Source of the DNA: Bryocella elongata
GTDB taxonomy: Bacteria > Acidobacteriota > Terriglobia > Terriglobales > Acidobacteriaceae
DNA: 64,000 nt
Assembly: GCF_900108185.1 (NCBI RefSeq)
Contig: NZ_FNVA01000003.1
Coordinates: 597,248 to 661,247 of the forward strand
Reading direction: 5' to 3'
Of the stretch, positions 25,594-34,818 are shown piece after piece (within the stretch, counting starts at the first letter, position 1; each line of letters opens with the position of its first letter). Made by a program: the position numbers and the translations under genes. A model generated the notes under the pieces. That model searched no databases. It had not been told where the DNA came from and was given only the letters and a program-made list of their open reading frames with translations.

Positions 25594-27363
25594 ATGCGCT
25601 TGCTGCTCCTCGCGTCCCTCGCCGCCGCCGCTCTCGTCGCGACTCCGCTCCCTGCCCAGCACCTCTCCGCCGACGGAGCACCGCAGACCTTCCACTTCCT
25701 CTCCGAGCAGTACTTCCGCGACATCTACTTCAAGTACTCGCCCACCTCTGGAACCTCCGCGGGCTTTCACGACTACGACACCCAGCTAGAGGACTACTCC
25801 GCCGGCGCCGCAAAGTCCGAAGCCCTCGCGCTCCACGCCTTCGAGAAGAAGCTCACCGAGATCGATCCCTCCGCCCTCGATGCCGAGCCCGCCGCCGACT
25901 ATGCTCTCCTGCTCAACTACGTCCGCCTTCAGCTTCTGCATCTTGAAGTCATCCGCGACTGGGAGAAGAACGCCGACAACTACTCCTCGGGCGTCACCAA
26001 CTCCATCTTCGTGCTCATGGAGCGGCCCTACGCCCCCGCAAACGTCCGTCTGCGCGCTGCGGTAGAACGCGAAAAGCTCATTCCCCAGGTCTTCGTCGAA
26101 GCTCGCAAGAACCTCAAGAACCCACCCAAGGTCTACACCGAGATCGCCATTCAGCAGATCGATGGCGACGTCAGCTTCTTCGAGCACGACGTCCCCGACG
26201 CCTTCAAGGACGCCACCGATCCGCAGGCCAAGTCCGACTTCGCCAAGTCCAACGCCGCAGTCATCGCCGCCTTGAAAGACTACGGCGCCTGGCTCAAGTC
26301 CGATCTCCTCCCACGCTCCAACGGCGACTTCCGCTACGGCGCCGATACCTATCGCAAGGCCCTCGCCTACCAGGAGATGGTCGATACCCCGCTCGACAAG
26401 TTGCTCCAGATCGGCCTCGACGACCTGCACAAGAATCAGGCCGAGTTCGCCCGCGTCGCGAAAGAAGTCGATCCCACGAAGACCCCGCAGCAGGAGCTCG
26501 CCGACCTCGCCACCGTGCATCCCGCGCCCGCGAAGCTGATCGACGCCTTCCACGCCGAGTTCGCGAGCGAGATTGACTTCATCCACTCGCACCACATCAT
26601 CACCATCCCCACCGAGGTCCAGCCCACGCTCGAAGAGACGCCGCCCTTCATGCGCGCCACCACCCAGGCTTCCATGGACCCCCCGGGCCCGTACGAGACG
26701 CACTCCACCAAGGCGTACTTCAACGTCACCCTGCCCGATCCCAAGTGGGACGCGAAGCAGACCGAGGAGTACATGGCTGCCTTCAACGTCGGCACGCTCA
26801 TCTCCACCAGCGTGCATGAGGCCTATCCCGGCCATTATGTTCAGTTCGCCTGGACGCATCAGGTCACCGACCAGTCCAAGGTCCGTCTGCTGATTGGGGC
26901 TGCCACCAACGTCGAAGGCTGGGCGCACTACTGTGAGCAGATGATGCTGGACGAAGGCTTCGCCAGGGTCGTCGCGAAGGACGATCGCGAGGCGAAGCTC
27001 ATCAAGCTCGGCCAGCTGCAGGACGCCCTCCTGCGCGACGCCCGTTTCGTTGTTGCCATCCGCATGCACACCGGCGTCGGCGGTCCTCTCACCCTCGAGC
27101 AGGCGGAAGACTTCTTCGTGACCGAGGGCTACCAGGCCCGGCCCATCGCCGAGGTCGAGACGAAGCGCGGTACCTCCGACGCGCTCTACCTCTACTACAC
27201 GCTCGGCAAGCTCGAGATCATGAAGCTCCGCGAAGACCTCAGGAAGAAGCAGGGCGCAGCCTTCTCACTGCAGCAGTTCCACGACGACTTCATGCGGCAG
27301 GGAACAGTCCCCGTCAGCATCATTCGCAAGTCCATGCTGCATGAGAGCTCTCCCGTGCTTTGA
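25594..27363 (+). CDS. DUF885 family exported metallopeptidase-like protein
   Basis: A 589-residue protein with a signal peptide (MRLLLLASLAAAALVATPLPAQ). The DUF885 domain is marked by the HEAYPGHYVQF motif and EGWAHYCEQMMLDEG, the HExxPGH-type signature thought to bind zinc in this peptidase-like family. The fold is mostly helical. ATG 25594 is chosen because the signal peptide starts there; upstream Met codons overlap the TlpA-like gene stop. Substrates of this family are unknown. Confidence 0.88.
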   Translation: MRLLLLASLAAAALVATPLPAQHLSADGAPQTFHFLSEQYFRDIYFKYSPTSGTSAGFHDYDTQLEDYSAGAAKSEALALHAFEKKLTEIDPSALDAEPAADYALLLNYVRLQLLHLEVIRDWEKNADNYSSGVTNSIFVLMERPYAPANVRLRAAVEREKLIPQVFVEARKNLKNPPKVYTEIAIQQIDGDVSFFEHDVPDAFKDATDPQAKSDFAKSNAAVIAALKDYGAWLKSDLLPRSNGDFRYGADTYRKALAYQEMVDTPLDKLLQIGLDDLHKNQAEFARVAKEVDPTKTPQQELADLATVHPAPAKLIDAFHAEFASEIDFIHSHHIITIPTEVQPTLEETPPFMRATTQASMDPPGPYETHSTKAYFNVTLPDPKWDAKQTEEYMAAFNVGTLISTSVHEAYPGHYVQFAWTHQVTDQSKVRLLIGAATNVEGWAHYCEQMMLDEGFARVVAKDDREAKLIKLGQLQDALLRDARFVVAIRMHTGVGGPLTLEQAEDFFVTEGYQARPIAEVETKRGTSDALYLYYTLGKLEIMKLREDLRKKQGAAFSLQQFHDDFMRQGTVPVSIIRKSMLHESSPVL

Positions 27364-27674
27364 CCTGAGGCCGCCCCAAAGTCCTTTTTCCCCCAGCGTT
27401 ACCAGCCGCGTAATTGTCCGGGAACAACGCTTTGCAGCACGCCGCACAGGTGCGAAACTGTTGGTGACCAGGGCGCCACCATTCAGGATCGTTCTCCAGG
27501 TGCTGTCAGGCTGTTCGCCTTGTCTTCTGCTCGGCCCCTGGAAGTCTCTTCGCGATCGCAACTGAAGTGCGATCTCAGCGCCAACGGATATACCCATGTT
27601 CACGCCGGAGTGCGAAAATCCCGGCTGGAACGGCTTCCCTCATTGCTTTTCATGTCTTCCTGGAGGTTGTCGAC
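27364..27674. other. Intergenic region upstream of galU
   Basis: 311 bases with no supported gene. The galU ribosome binding site GGAGG is at 27662-27666. I see no palindrome or tandem repeat of note and no clear promoter hexamers, so any galU promoter is unassigned. Confidence 0.5.
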
Positions 27675-28550
27675 TTGTCAAAGAGAGTACGTAAGGCGGT
27701 TTTCCCGGCTGCAGGCCTCGGTACCCGGTTTCTCCCCGCAACCAAGGCTATGCCCAAGGAGATGTTGCCCTTGGTCGATAAGCCGCTGATCCAGTACGGC
27801 GTCGAAGAGGCCGTCGCCGCAGGCTGCGAAGAGATCATTATTGTTACCGGCCGTGGCAAGAACGCCATGGAAGATCACTTCGACAAGAGCTTTGAGCTGG
27901 AAGCGACCCTCGCCGCGCGCGGCAAGCACCATCTCCTCGAAGTCGCGCGTTCGATGTCCAAGCTCGCCAAGATCGTCTACACCCGCCAGCCAGAGGCCCT
28001 CGGTCTCGGTCACGCTGTCCTCATGGCCAAGGAGCTGGTCGGGGACGAACCCTTCGCCGTCATCCTGGCCGACGATGTCGTCGACTCCAAACAGGGCTGC
28101 CTGACCCAGATGGTCGAAGCCTTCAACAAGTCGAAGTGCTCCATCATCGGCTCCGAGGTCGTCCCTGGTGCCGCGATTCAGCACTACGGTTGCCTCGATT
28201 GCACCCCGGACGAGGAAGATCCCCGCATGCTGCTCGTCAAGGATATGGTCGAGAAGCCAAAGCCTGAGCTCGCGCCGAGCCAGAACGCCATCATCGGCCG
28301 CTACATCCTCACGCCCCGCATCTTCGAGATGCTCGAGACCATTCCCCCCGGTGCCGGCGGCGAACTCCAGCTCACCGATGCCATCAAGGCCCTGCTCCGC
28401 TACGAGAAGGTCTATGGCTTCCACTACGAAGGCAAGCGTCACGATGCAGGCGACAAGCTCGGCTGGCTCAAGGCCAACGTCGAGTTCGCCATCAAGCACG
28501 CTGACTTCGGTCCGCAGTTCCACGAGTGGTTGCGCGAGCAGAAGTTCTAA
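27675..28550 (+). CDS. galU: UTP-glucose-1-phosphate uridylyltransferase
   Basis: A 291-residue nucleotidyltransferase. The GalU signature VRKAVFPAAGLGTRFLPATKA with MPKEMLPLVDKPLIQYGVEEA, the QPEALGLGHAVLMAKEL motif, ILADDVV and GRYILTPRIFEML are all present. It makes UDP-glucose from UTP and glucose-1-phosphate for envelope glycan synthesis. No ATG fits the family N terminus. TTG at 27675 is preferred, giving SKRVRKAVFP, with GGAGG at 27662-27666 and 8 nt spacing. An in-frame ATG at 27567 would add 36 residues unlike the family. Confidence 0.95.
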   Translation: MSKRVRKAVFPAAGLGTRFLPATKAMPKEMLPLVDKPLIQYGVEEAVAAGCEEIIIVTGRGKNAMEDHFDKSFELEATLAARGKHHLLEVARSMSKLAKIVYTRQPEALGLGHAVLMAKELVGDEPFAVILADDVVDSKQGCLTQMVEAFNKSKCSIIGSEVVPGAAIQHYGCLDCTPDEEDPRMLLVKDMVEKPKPELAPSQNAIIGRYILTPRIFEMLETIPPGAGGELQLTDAIKALLRYEKVYGFHYEGKRHDAGDKLGWLKANVEFAIKHADFGPQFHEWLREQKF

Positions 28551-28565
28551 CCCAACACCCAACAT

Positions 28566-28601
28566 CCGGTGCCCGGGGCCGGCCCCTCGGCTCCGGGCTT
28601 T
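28566..28601. repeat. Dispersed palindromic element (REP-like), copy 4
   Basis: Downstream of galU, an imperfect palindrome with the same ggtgccc opening as other copies, here cccggggccgg followed by cggctccggg. It could serve as a terminator of galU. Confidence 0.45.
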
Positions 28602-28650
28602 GCGCCACAGACTCTTGCGCAACCAGTGACTTGTGACGTTAGCTATCTCC

Positions 28651-29694
28651 ATGTGTTGGTCGCGGTTTCGCCTCTGTGTCTTCGCACTCCTCGCCGCGAC
28701 GACCACGGTTGCGCCCATTCTTGCTCAGCATGACCCCATGCTCCCCTCCGCGCAGCAGGCTCCGGCGCGCCTCCGCCTCTACCTCACCAACGGCAGCTAC
28801 CAGCTCGTCCTCAGCTACAAAATCACCGGCAAGCTGGTCGTCTATCGCAGCGCGGAACGCAACGGTGAGAGTGAAGAGATTCCCCTCGAGCTGGTCGACC
28901 TCATCCGCACGCGCCAGTGGCAGAACGACCACGACCCCAATCAGGCCAGGGATCCCGCGCAGGATTCCGGAGACCGCGCTCCCGTCCTCTCGCCCCAGCT
29001 CGCGCGCGAGGAGGCCGCTCGCGCCGCTCGTACTCCCACCGTCGCGCCCAATCTGAAGCTGCCGGCGGAAGACAGCGTCCTCGTGCTCGATACCTTCGAA
29101 GGCACACCCGAACTGATCCCGCTCGCGCAGCAGGGAAGCGACCTCAACAAGGAGACCGCGCACGCTGTGCTCAAGGGGCCCATCAACCCTTCGTCCGGTC
29201 CACACCGCATCCTCGATCTCAAAGGCCAGGTCGCCGAGGTGCAGCTTCATGTCGACGATCCCGTCTTCTTCGTGCGTCTCGGCAAGGATGACGAGCCGGC
29301 CGACACCGGTGGAGCGTTCGTCGTCGACACCTACGGCGCCGCGGACCGGCCTGTGCCCTCCGGCAGCGCACTCACCAGCGGCTACATCCTCGAGCGGGTC
29401 GAGCCGCGCCAGGACGAGCGAGTCGTCGACAGCTTTCGCATCGCTCTCCTTGAGACGGGCCGGAAACAGCCCGACATCATCGAGCTCGATGCGCAGCCCA
29501 TGCCCGGAGGCCGGTGGCTCAGGCTCACCCCCAAACAGCGCCTCGAGTTTGGCGAGTACGCGCTCATCGAAGTCCTCGACGACCGCAATGTAAACCTGAA
29601 CGTGTGGGACTTCGGCGTCCACTCCGACGCGCGAGAGAACCTCGAGGCCATCCGCCCGGAGCTGCCCCGCTCCTCCACACTCGGCCGCCACTAG
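28651..29694 (+). CDS. Secreted protein of unknown function
   Basis: A 347-residue protein with a signal peptide (CVFALLAATTTVAPILAQ). The first mature segment LRLYLTNGSYQLVLSYKITGKLVVYRSAERNG and ELVDLIRTRQWQ is a short beta-rich module seen in acidobacterial secreted proteins; the central part is Ala/Glu-rich, and the C terminus carries a second beta-rich region (FRIALLETGRKQ to LLRLTPKQRLEFGEYALIEV-like). No named domain. An upstream GTG at 28633 is an alternative start. Confidence 0.65.
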   Translation: MCWSRFRLCVFALLAATTTVAPILAQHDPMLPSAQQAPARLRLYLTNGSYQLVLSYKITGKLVVYRSAERNGESEEIPLELVDLIRTRQWQNDHDPNQARDPAQDSGDRAPVLSPQLAREEAARAARTPTVAPNLKLPAEDSVLVLDTFEGTPELIPLAQQGSDLNKETAHAVLKGPINPSSGPHRILDLKGQVAEVQLHVDDPVFFVRLGKDDEPADTGGAFVVDTYGAADRPVPSGSALTSGYILERVEPRQDERVVDSFRIALLETGRKQPDIIELDAQPMPGGRWLRLTPKQRLEFGEYALIEVLDDRNVNLNVWDFGVHSDARENLEAIRPELPRSSTLGRH

Positions 29695-29903
29695 GCTGTA
29701 GCGACGAATTTGCCGGGGAGTGGGTTCTGGGCCGGCACGACCCCTGGAAGATGTGTCATCCCGGCCAAAGTCGAGGGAGCTGGCGTCTGCCCAAAAGGGA
29801 CCCAGGCTCTTCCGCTACGTACGCAGGTCATGCCAGCGAGCGCGTCGGGTGCGAAGCCGGGTCGCCTCATCCCACACGATCCAGAACATCCCTTAAACAA
29901 ATT

Positions 29904-29948
29904 GGCCTCGCCACGGGCTCCGCAGTTTGCGGGGCGCAGGGCGAGGCC
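29904..29948 (-). terminator. Hairpin terminator of TonB-like gene
   Basis: A 9-bp stem ggcctcgcc (29904-29912) and ggcgaggcc (29940-29948) with a GC-rich inner hairpin, followed on the minus strand by a T-rich run. It lies about 20 nt beyond the stop of the TonB-like gene. Confidence 0.65.
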
Positions 29949-29968
29949 GTTTCTGGAGGAGGTGTTGC

Positions 29969-30475
29969 TTACGACTTCTTCAGGTCGATCGAGACAGTCA
30001 CATTGGCCGGGACTGCAACTCCGCCTTCCTTGGCGGGTTCAAACGTGTACTGCTTCACGGCCTCGAGAGCGCGGCGGTCGACAGCTGCGCCGGCCGAGCG
30101 GACGATGCTCAGGTTCGCGAGCTTACCGGTGGCATCCACCGTCAGGCGAACCACAACCACAGCGTGCGTCGCTTCCGTACGCATGTCTTCGAGCGAAAGG
30201 GTGATCGGCACCGAGCGGATCAGCTTCGGAGCGGTGGTCAGCGTGCCGGCAGAGGTAAACGCGCTCTGGTCAGCGTTCTTCACCACGGTCTGGACAACCG
30301 GAACCATCAGGCTCGAGGCATCAACCGTCGCCTTCACCGGTGCGCCCATGGCGCCGTTAGGAACAGCAAACATCACGACCGGCAGATGAAGCATCGCGAC
30401 CATCGGGTTCGCCGGAACCTGTGCGGAAGCCAGGGCGGGAAGCAGGGCAAGAGCGGAAGCGAGAATTCGGCGCAT
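29969..30475 (-). CDS. Small exported TonB C-terminal-like protein
   Basis: A 168-residue protein with a signal peptide (MRRILASALALLPALASAQ). The C-terminal part ATHAVVVVRLTVDATGKLAN and LSIVRSAGAAVDRRALEAVKQYTFEPAKEGGVAVPANVTVSIDLK is the TonB C-terminal (energy transducer) fold pattern, with GKL, LSIVRSAGA and F.PA. There is no N-terminal Pro-rich spacer or retained membrane anchor, so it may be a soluble TonB-like protein rather than a functional energy transducer. TAGGAG at 30483-30488 supports ATG 30475. Confidence 0.75.
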   Translation of the reverse strand: MRRILASALALLPALASAQVPANPMVAMLHLPVVMFAVPNGAMGAPVKATVDASSLMVPVVQTVVKNADQSAFTSAGTLTTAPKLIRSVPITLSLEDMRTEATHAVVVVRLTVDATGKLANLSIVRSAGAAVDRRALEAVKQYTFEPAKEGGVAVPANVTVSIDLKKS

Positions 30476-30732
30476 CGTGTAGTCTCCTATTTCGTAAACT
30501 GTGTCCGTCATCAACATATCCCGGCGTAGAAACGACTGTCAAGGAATAATCGCAAATATCTTCGGAAAAGATGGCGGAGCCCCAGCACCCGCTTCAATAA
30601 AGCCTCATGTCGCAATCCGCACTGAGCGATCTTCGGGCGATGGATCGATAATCGGTCATTTTCTCGCAGCCGTAATCTTCGACCGAAAATGGTGCATCAC
30701 GCGGGCCCACGGAAGCGCGCCCCCAAAAGCAA

Positions 30733-30754
30733 GCCGCGCCCGGAAGGGCGCGGC
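30733..30754 (-). terminator. Intrinsic terminator of GGDEF gene
   Basis: A perfect 9-bp stem gccgcgccc (30733-30741) and gggcgcggc (30746-30754) with a GGAA loop. On the minus strand it is followed by TTGCTTTT. It is 39 nt after the stop of the diguanylate cyclase gene. Confidence 0.85.
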
Positions 30755-30792
30755 TCATGCATCGCAAACTCTCGCAATTCTGTGCGATCGCT

Positions 30793-32007
30793 CTAGCTGT
30801 GTCGGGAGTTCTTTGGCGGCGGCATCGGCATCGGCTGGCTCGTGTCTGCCACTGCTACGCAGTCGCGGCCCTGCGCCTTCGCCACATACATCATCGTGTC
30901 CGATGCACGGATGATCCCATGCATGTCCGGCCCATCCTGCGGGAACGTCGCGAGCCCGAAGCTGGCGGTCAGCTTCAGGGTCATGGCGGCGCCGGTAAGG
31001 AAGTCCGTGGCATTCAGCGTGTCGCGCAGTGTGTGGGCCAGGGCTGTCGCTTCGGGTTTGTCCAGCCCGCGCAGCAACAGCACGAACTCGTCGCCGCCGT
31101 AGCGGAAGCCGGCATGATCCGGTCCGATCGTCCGCTTGATCACGCCACCCACCTCCTGCAGCAGGCGCGAGCCCACCAGGTGGCCATGCGTGTCGTTCAC
31201 ACTCTTGAACCGGTCGAGATCGAAGAACACCAGGCTGAAGTGCTGCTTGATCGGCACGACGTGCGGACTGCGGGCGGCCGCGATCTCCTGCTCCAGCAGC
31301 GTATACAGATAACGCGCGTTGAACAGACCTGTGCAGTCGTCCGTGATCGACAGGTGATGGATCAGCTTGACCTGGCGCGCATTCTCGAGGCCGATCGCGG
31401 CGTAGTCGCACAGCACACGCAGAAAGCTGATCGCGTTGTCGGGCAGCCGGTCGAGGTGCGAGTTGTTCAGCTGCAGCACGCCCAGCGTCCGGTCGCCATG
31501 CCGGATCGGCAGGCACGCGATGGAGTGCATATTCAGCTCGGGATGGGCCGCCGCAAAGCGCGACCAGTCGGCATCCTTCGAGACGTCCGGAACGACCAGG
31601 GCATTGCCGCTGGCGGCAACCCAGCCTGCGATTCCCTGGCCGCGCGCAATGCGCACGCCGCGGAACTGCGAGTCGTCCACGCCCACGCTCAAGGCGTAGT
31701 AGAGCTCCTGGGTCTCTTCGTCCACCATCAGCAGCGACCACTGCTCCGGTCCGAAGAAGTCCTCCATCTGGCTCATGATGGCGCGGAGCAGCGGCTCCAG
31801 CTCCAGGTTGGAGGTCAGCGCCCGGGCCACATCGTGGAAGACGCGAAGGTGGTCCAGCTGGCGGTGATCGACGGTCTCAAACTTACGCTTTTCGCGCACG
31901 GACATCCCCACTGTCTGCCCCCCTGCGGGCGCTGGCGAGACGTCAGACCTCCTGGAGCTCAGGGCCCCCGATGGGAGAAAAGGGCGCAGCTTTTGCATCA
32001 ATGCCAT
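30793..32007 (-). CDS. GAF-GGDEF diguanylate cyclase
   Basis: A 404-residue cytoplasmic protein. Residues 55-210 are a GAF-type sensor domain (VFHDVARALTSNLELEPLLRAI onward). Residues 217-385 are a GGDEF domain with TDDCTGLFNARYL, FFDLDRFKSVNDTHGH, the active-site GGDEF at 304-308, and SFGLATFP. It converts two GTP to cyclic-di-GMP. The usual RxxD inhibitory site ahead of the GGDEF motif is missing, since the residues there read GPDHAGF, so product inhibition is not expected. What the GAF domain senses is unknown. Confidence 0.93.
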   Translation of the reverse strand: MALMQKLRPFLPSGALSSRRSDVSPAPAGGQTVGMSVREKRKFETVDHRQLDHLRVFHDVARALTSNLELEPLLRAIMSQMEDFFGPEQWSLLMVDEETQELYYALSVGVDDSQFRGVRIARGQGIAGWVAASGNALVVPDVSKDADWSRFAAAHPELNMHSIACLPIRHGDRTLGVLQLNNSHLDRLPDNAISFLRVLCDYAAIGLENARQVKLIHHLSITDDCTGLFNARYLYTLLEQEIAAARSPHVVPIKQHFSLVFFDLDRFKSVNDTHGHLVGSRLLQEVGGVIKRTIGPDHAGFRYGGDEFVLLLRGLDKPEATALAHTLRDTLNATDFLTGAAMTLKLTASFGLATFPQDGPDMHGIIRASDTMMYVAKAQGRDCVAVADTSQPMPMPPPKNSRHS

Positions 32008-32112
32008 GGGGTCACTTCTAGGTCCGCTCTATCGGCACGTTCTCTGCGGGGGGCCAGTGCTTGGTGAGAGATTCCCAGAACAGGATAGCGGAGACCCATT
32101 TCAGTACAACTA

Positions 32113-33213
32113 CTAGCCGCCAATTTGAACCATGCTGCGCACTGGCTTCAAAAAACCTGGCTCGCCAATATGGTGGCGCTCTTCTTTGCCCCGCACCACG
32201 GTCCGTACCCACTGGCGCAGCCCATCGTCGGTCGCGCCAGATCGCATTTCCGCCAGCAAATCGTGGTCAAACGTGGAGAAAAGGCACGTCCGCAGCTTGC
32301 CATCGGCGGTCAACCGCAGCCGGCTGCAGTGGTTGCAGAACGGGTGTGACACCGGGGCGATAATCCCGATCTCCGCCGAACCGTCCGCAAAACCGAACCT
32401 CCGCGCCGTCTCCGAAAGATGTGTCGGAGGGAGAGGCAAAAGCTCGCCCACCGCGTTCAGGCGGGTCAGGATCTCGTCCATCGTCACTACCGTCTCGCGA
32501 GACCATGCGCTGGTCGTCGCCATCCCAGGCGTCGGAGCCTCTTCAAGCGGCATAAACTCAATAAACCGCAGGATCACGCGCTCGCGTCGGGCAAACTCGG
32601 CGAAGGCCTCGATCTGGCCGTCGTTGTAGCCCCGCAGCAGCACGCAATTCACCTTCACCGGCCCGAGCCCTGCATCCTGTGCCGCGCGGATCCCGGCCAG
32701 CACCTTCTCGAACCCGCCCGGAACGCGCGTTACACGGGTGAACGTCTCGGCGTCCACGGCATCCAGACTCACCGTCACGCGGGTCAGCCCTGCCTCCGCC
32801 AGCGGTTTGGCCAGCTTGGCCAGGCCGAAGCCATTCGTGGTCAGTGCCAGGTCCAACCGCTCGCCGGCAGCCGTCCGCATCCGGCCAATCGCTGCCGTCA
32901 GCTCCACCAGGCCCTCACGCAGCAGGGGTTCCCCGCCCGTCAGGCGCACCTTTTCGATGCCCATCGAGACGAAGATGGAGATGAGGCGCTCGTACTCTGC
33001 CAGCGGAAGTTCCATCCCCGCAGGCTCGCCCTGTCCCGTCCGGCAATAAAGGCAGCGAAAGTTACACCGCCCCGTCACTGAGACCCGCAGATCCGTCAGC
33101 CGGCGGCCATGGCCGTCGGTCAGCGTCGAATCGACCGCGCCGACCTGCGCCCGCGACGCTAGAGGCGCGGGTGAAGTCAAAGAGTCCGTGATGGGAACTA
33201 GCGTTGTCGACAT
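32113..33213 (-). CDS. moaA: GTP 3',8-cyclase MoaA (molybdenum cofactor)
   Basis: A 366-residue radical SAM enzyme. The first cluster motif CNFRCLYC gives C50, C54, C57; the C-terminal cluster motif is FCNHCSRLRLTADGKLRTCLF, with the conserved RxR and the C-terminal GG pair (QIGG). It makes 3',8-cyclo-GTP, the first step of molybdopterin synthesis. The extra 30 N-terminal residues are not conserved. No other moa genes are in the window. I looked for a Moco riboswitch upstream and did not recognise one. Confidence 0.95.
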   Translation of the reverse strand: MSTTLVPITDSLTSPAPLASRAQVGAVDSTLTDGHGRRLTDLRVSVTGRCNFRCLYCRTGQGEPAGMELPLAEYERLISIFVSMGIEKVRLTGGEPLLREGLVELTAAIGRMRTAAGERLDLALTTNGFGLAKLAKPLAEAGLTRVTVSLDAVDAETFTRVTRVPGGFEKVLAGIRAAQDAGLGPVKVNCVLLRGYNDGQIEAFAEFARRERVILRFIEFMPLEEAPTPGMATTSAWSRETVVTMDEILTRLNAVGELLPLPPTHLSETARRFGFADGSAEIGIIAPVSHPFCNHCSRLRLTADGKLRTCLFSTFDHDLLAEMRSGATDDGLRQWVRTVVRGKEERHHIGEPGFLKPVRSMVQIGG

Positions 33214-33563
33214 AAAGGCGCCGGGAAGCCCGATAGAACGTTAGATGTCTCTGCTTACGATCTGGACTTATCGTAGCCGTCCCCAGACTGCCCTACAACC
33301 GCCCTCGCCACAACCGCCAGAAGTGGGGCATTTCTATCGCGGCGCTGGGCAACAGCCTCGTCTCCCGAGGAATCTCTCTAGAAAGCAAGTCGTGCTTCAC
33401 CATGGCGAAAGACCCTGTGGCATAATGTAGGTCGTATTCACCGGATCCACAACGGATATGTCAACTGGCATATTCCCCTCACTTCCGCCATGGGAGCTGG
33501 GCGGGCCGGTACGTACGCAGCCCCTCACATGCGTCAATTCGAGTCGTTGGAGCATTTGCACTA
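33214..33563. other. Divergent intergenic region between moaA and ACP-like gene
   Basis: 350 bases with no supported gene. It must contain promoters for the divergent moaA and ACP-like genes, but hexamers are not clear. A GGAG site at about 33549 serves the ACP-like gene. No repeat family member is visible. Confidence 0.4.
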
Positions 33564-34025
33564 ATGGCTACTCACAACCCGTTCTCGCTCGGCATTCAAG
33601 AGCAGGCGATCCCGATCCTTGCGATCATTCTCTGCATCGGCCTGGCCTATCTCCTTCTTCGATGGGTCGCGAGCCGGCGTCACCGTGCTCTTATCCGCGA
33701 GCGCGAAGGTGTCGATGAGGCCAGCTTTGCTCGCAGGATGCAGGAGCAGGGCTTCGATCCCGTCATCGCGCGTTCCACCTTCCGCTATCTGCAGGAGGTC
33801 CAGGGTATTCGCTTTCCCGTTCTGCCCACCGACGATCTCGACGTGGATCTCGGCCTCGACTCCGAAGACATCAAGCAGACGTTGTCCGATCTAAGCTCCG
33901 GTCTGGAACGCCGCCTCAATGCAGCCCTGCTGCACCGGCCGCTGGTCACGGTGGAGGATCTGGTGCGCCTGCTGCAGGCTTCCCCGCGAGCGGAATCCTC
34001 GCCGGGAACGGAAGCCGTCGCCTAG
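33564..34025 (+). CDS. Membrane-anchored acyl-carrier-protein-like protein
   Basis: A 153-residue protein. A single membrane helix (about residues 15-36, IPILAIILCIGLAYLLLRWV) is followed by a basic stretch RRHRALIRER, a helical linker and a C-terminal domain in which DLDVDLGLDSEDIKQTLSDL and TVEDLVRLLQ echo acyl carrier protein helices. Ser100 sits in LGLDSED, in the place where ACPs carry 4'-phosphopantetheine in a DSL motif. The resemblance is weak and needs structural comparison. It is downstream of a divergent moaA and has its own terminator. Confidence 0.55.
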   Translation: MATHNPFSLGIQEQAIPILAIILCIGLAYLLLRWVASRRHRALIREREGVDEASFARRMQEQGFDPVIARSTFRYLQEVQGIRFPVLPTDDLDVDLGLDSEDIKQTLSDLSSGLERRLNAALLHRPLVTVEDLVRLLQASPRAESSPGTEAVA

Positions 34026-34081
34026 AGAGCGGTTGCTACCCGCCGAATCTCGCAACGCGCCGCAAGACTGAGTCAGCAAGA

Positions 34082-34110
34082 GAAACCCCTCCCGCATGGG
34101 GAGGGGTTTC
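34082..34110 (+). terminator. Strong intrinsic terminator
   Basis: A 12-bp perfect stem gaaacccctccc (34082-34093) and gggaggggtttc (34099-34110) with a 5-nt loop, followed by T-rich sequence. It ends the ACP-like gene transcript and may also work in reverse for the small convergent gene. Confidence 0.85.
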
Positions 34111-34189
34111 TGATTCGCAGGGCGAACGGTCAGAGATCCGGGCAGCCACCAGCTTCGCAACTCCGCTGGTAATCTGGTCCGCCAGTTCT

Positions 34190-34360
34190 CTAGATGCCGA
34201 CGCCGCACTCCACATCCGTCATGGGATCGCCTGCATGCGCGTATGCGTCATAGGGCGTGCGGCGATTGAACTTGTAGCGTTCGCGCAACTCGCGCCCAAC
34301 CACGACTCCGACGGCCAGCGCCGTAACGCCAGCTGATACCCAACCAAGATTCCGCAACAT
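34190..34360 (-). CDS. Small single-helix membrane protein
   Basis: A 56-residue protein with one hydrophobic helix (VSAGVTALAVGVVVG) and a basic, Tyr-rich tail (RYKFNRRTPYDAYAHAGD). ATG 34360 is preferred over upstream Met codons because AGGAAGAGG stands about 6 nt before it. Function unknown. Confidence 0.55.
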   Translation of the reverse strand: MLRNLGWVSAGVTALAVGVVVGRELRERYKFNRRTPYDAYAHAGDPMTDVECGVGI

Positions 34361-34818
34361 GGTGCGCCTCTTCCTGGAGCGACGACCCGTGACAGCTTCT
34401 ACATTCAGTGAACGACTGAACCTCATGGCTTGCATGATAGCGCAGGCTGATGGACCTTGGCTTACCCCCGTCTACAACCCTCGCGGGAGTTTCCCCACGG
34501 TTAACATCCGGTGATCTGCCATCCTGGCCCGTGCGCTCCCCCTTCGTTGAATTCAATCCCCGGCTGTCGTCAGATCGCTCTGCAGACTCTCTGGGTTCTT
34601 CAGCTTGATCCGTCTCAGCCCGCACATCGTGCACTCTGATGGATGCAGTCTTGCCTCACGGCGAACGGAACCAGTTGACCGAACGACCCTCAGACGGCCA
34701 GGATTCGTTGCGCACAGGAACGGCTCATGTCCCGGTTTGCTTCAGTGCTTTCCTTGACGCGACCGTCCCACTCTCCTGGCTTGATTCCCAATCAGGAACG
34801 CTGAGTCAGGACCCAACA
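34361..34818. other. Intergenic region, no gene seen
   Basis: 458 bases between the small membrane protein start and the FmdB-type gene stop. Short frames on the plus strand lack ribosome binding sites and family features. A gttaacatccggtga stretch near 34500 is unremarkable. Nothing else is seen. Confidence 0.4.

Noticed and set aside
33214..33560. Molybdenum cofactor riboswitch upstream of moaA
   Set aside because: I could not recognise the conserved Moco RNA core; a covariance-model search would be needed to be sure.
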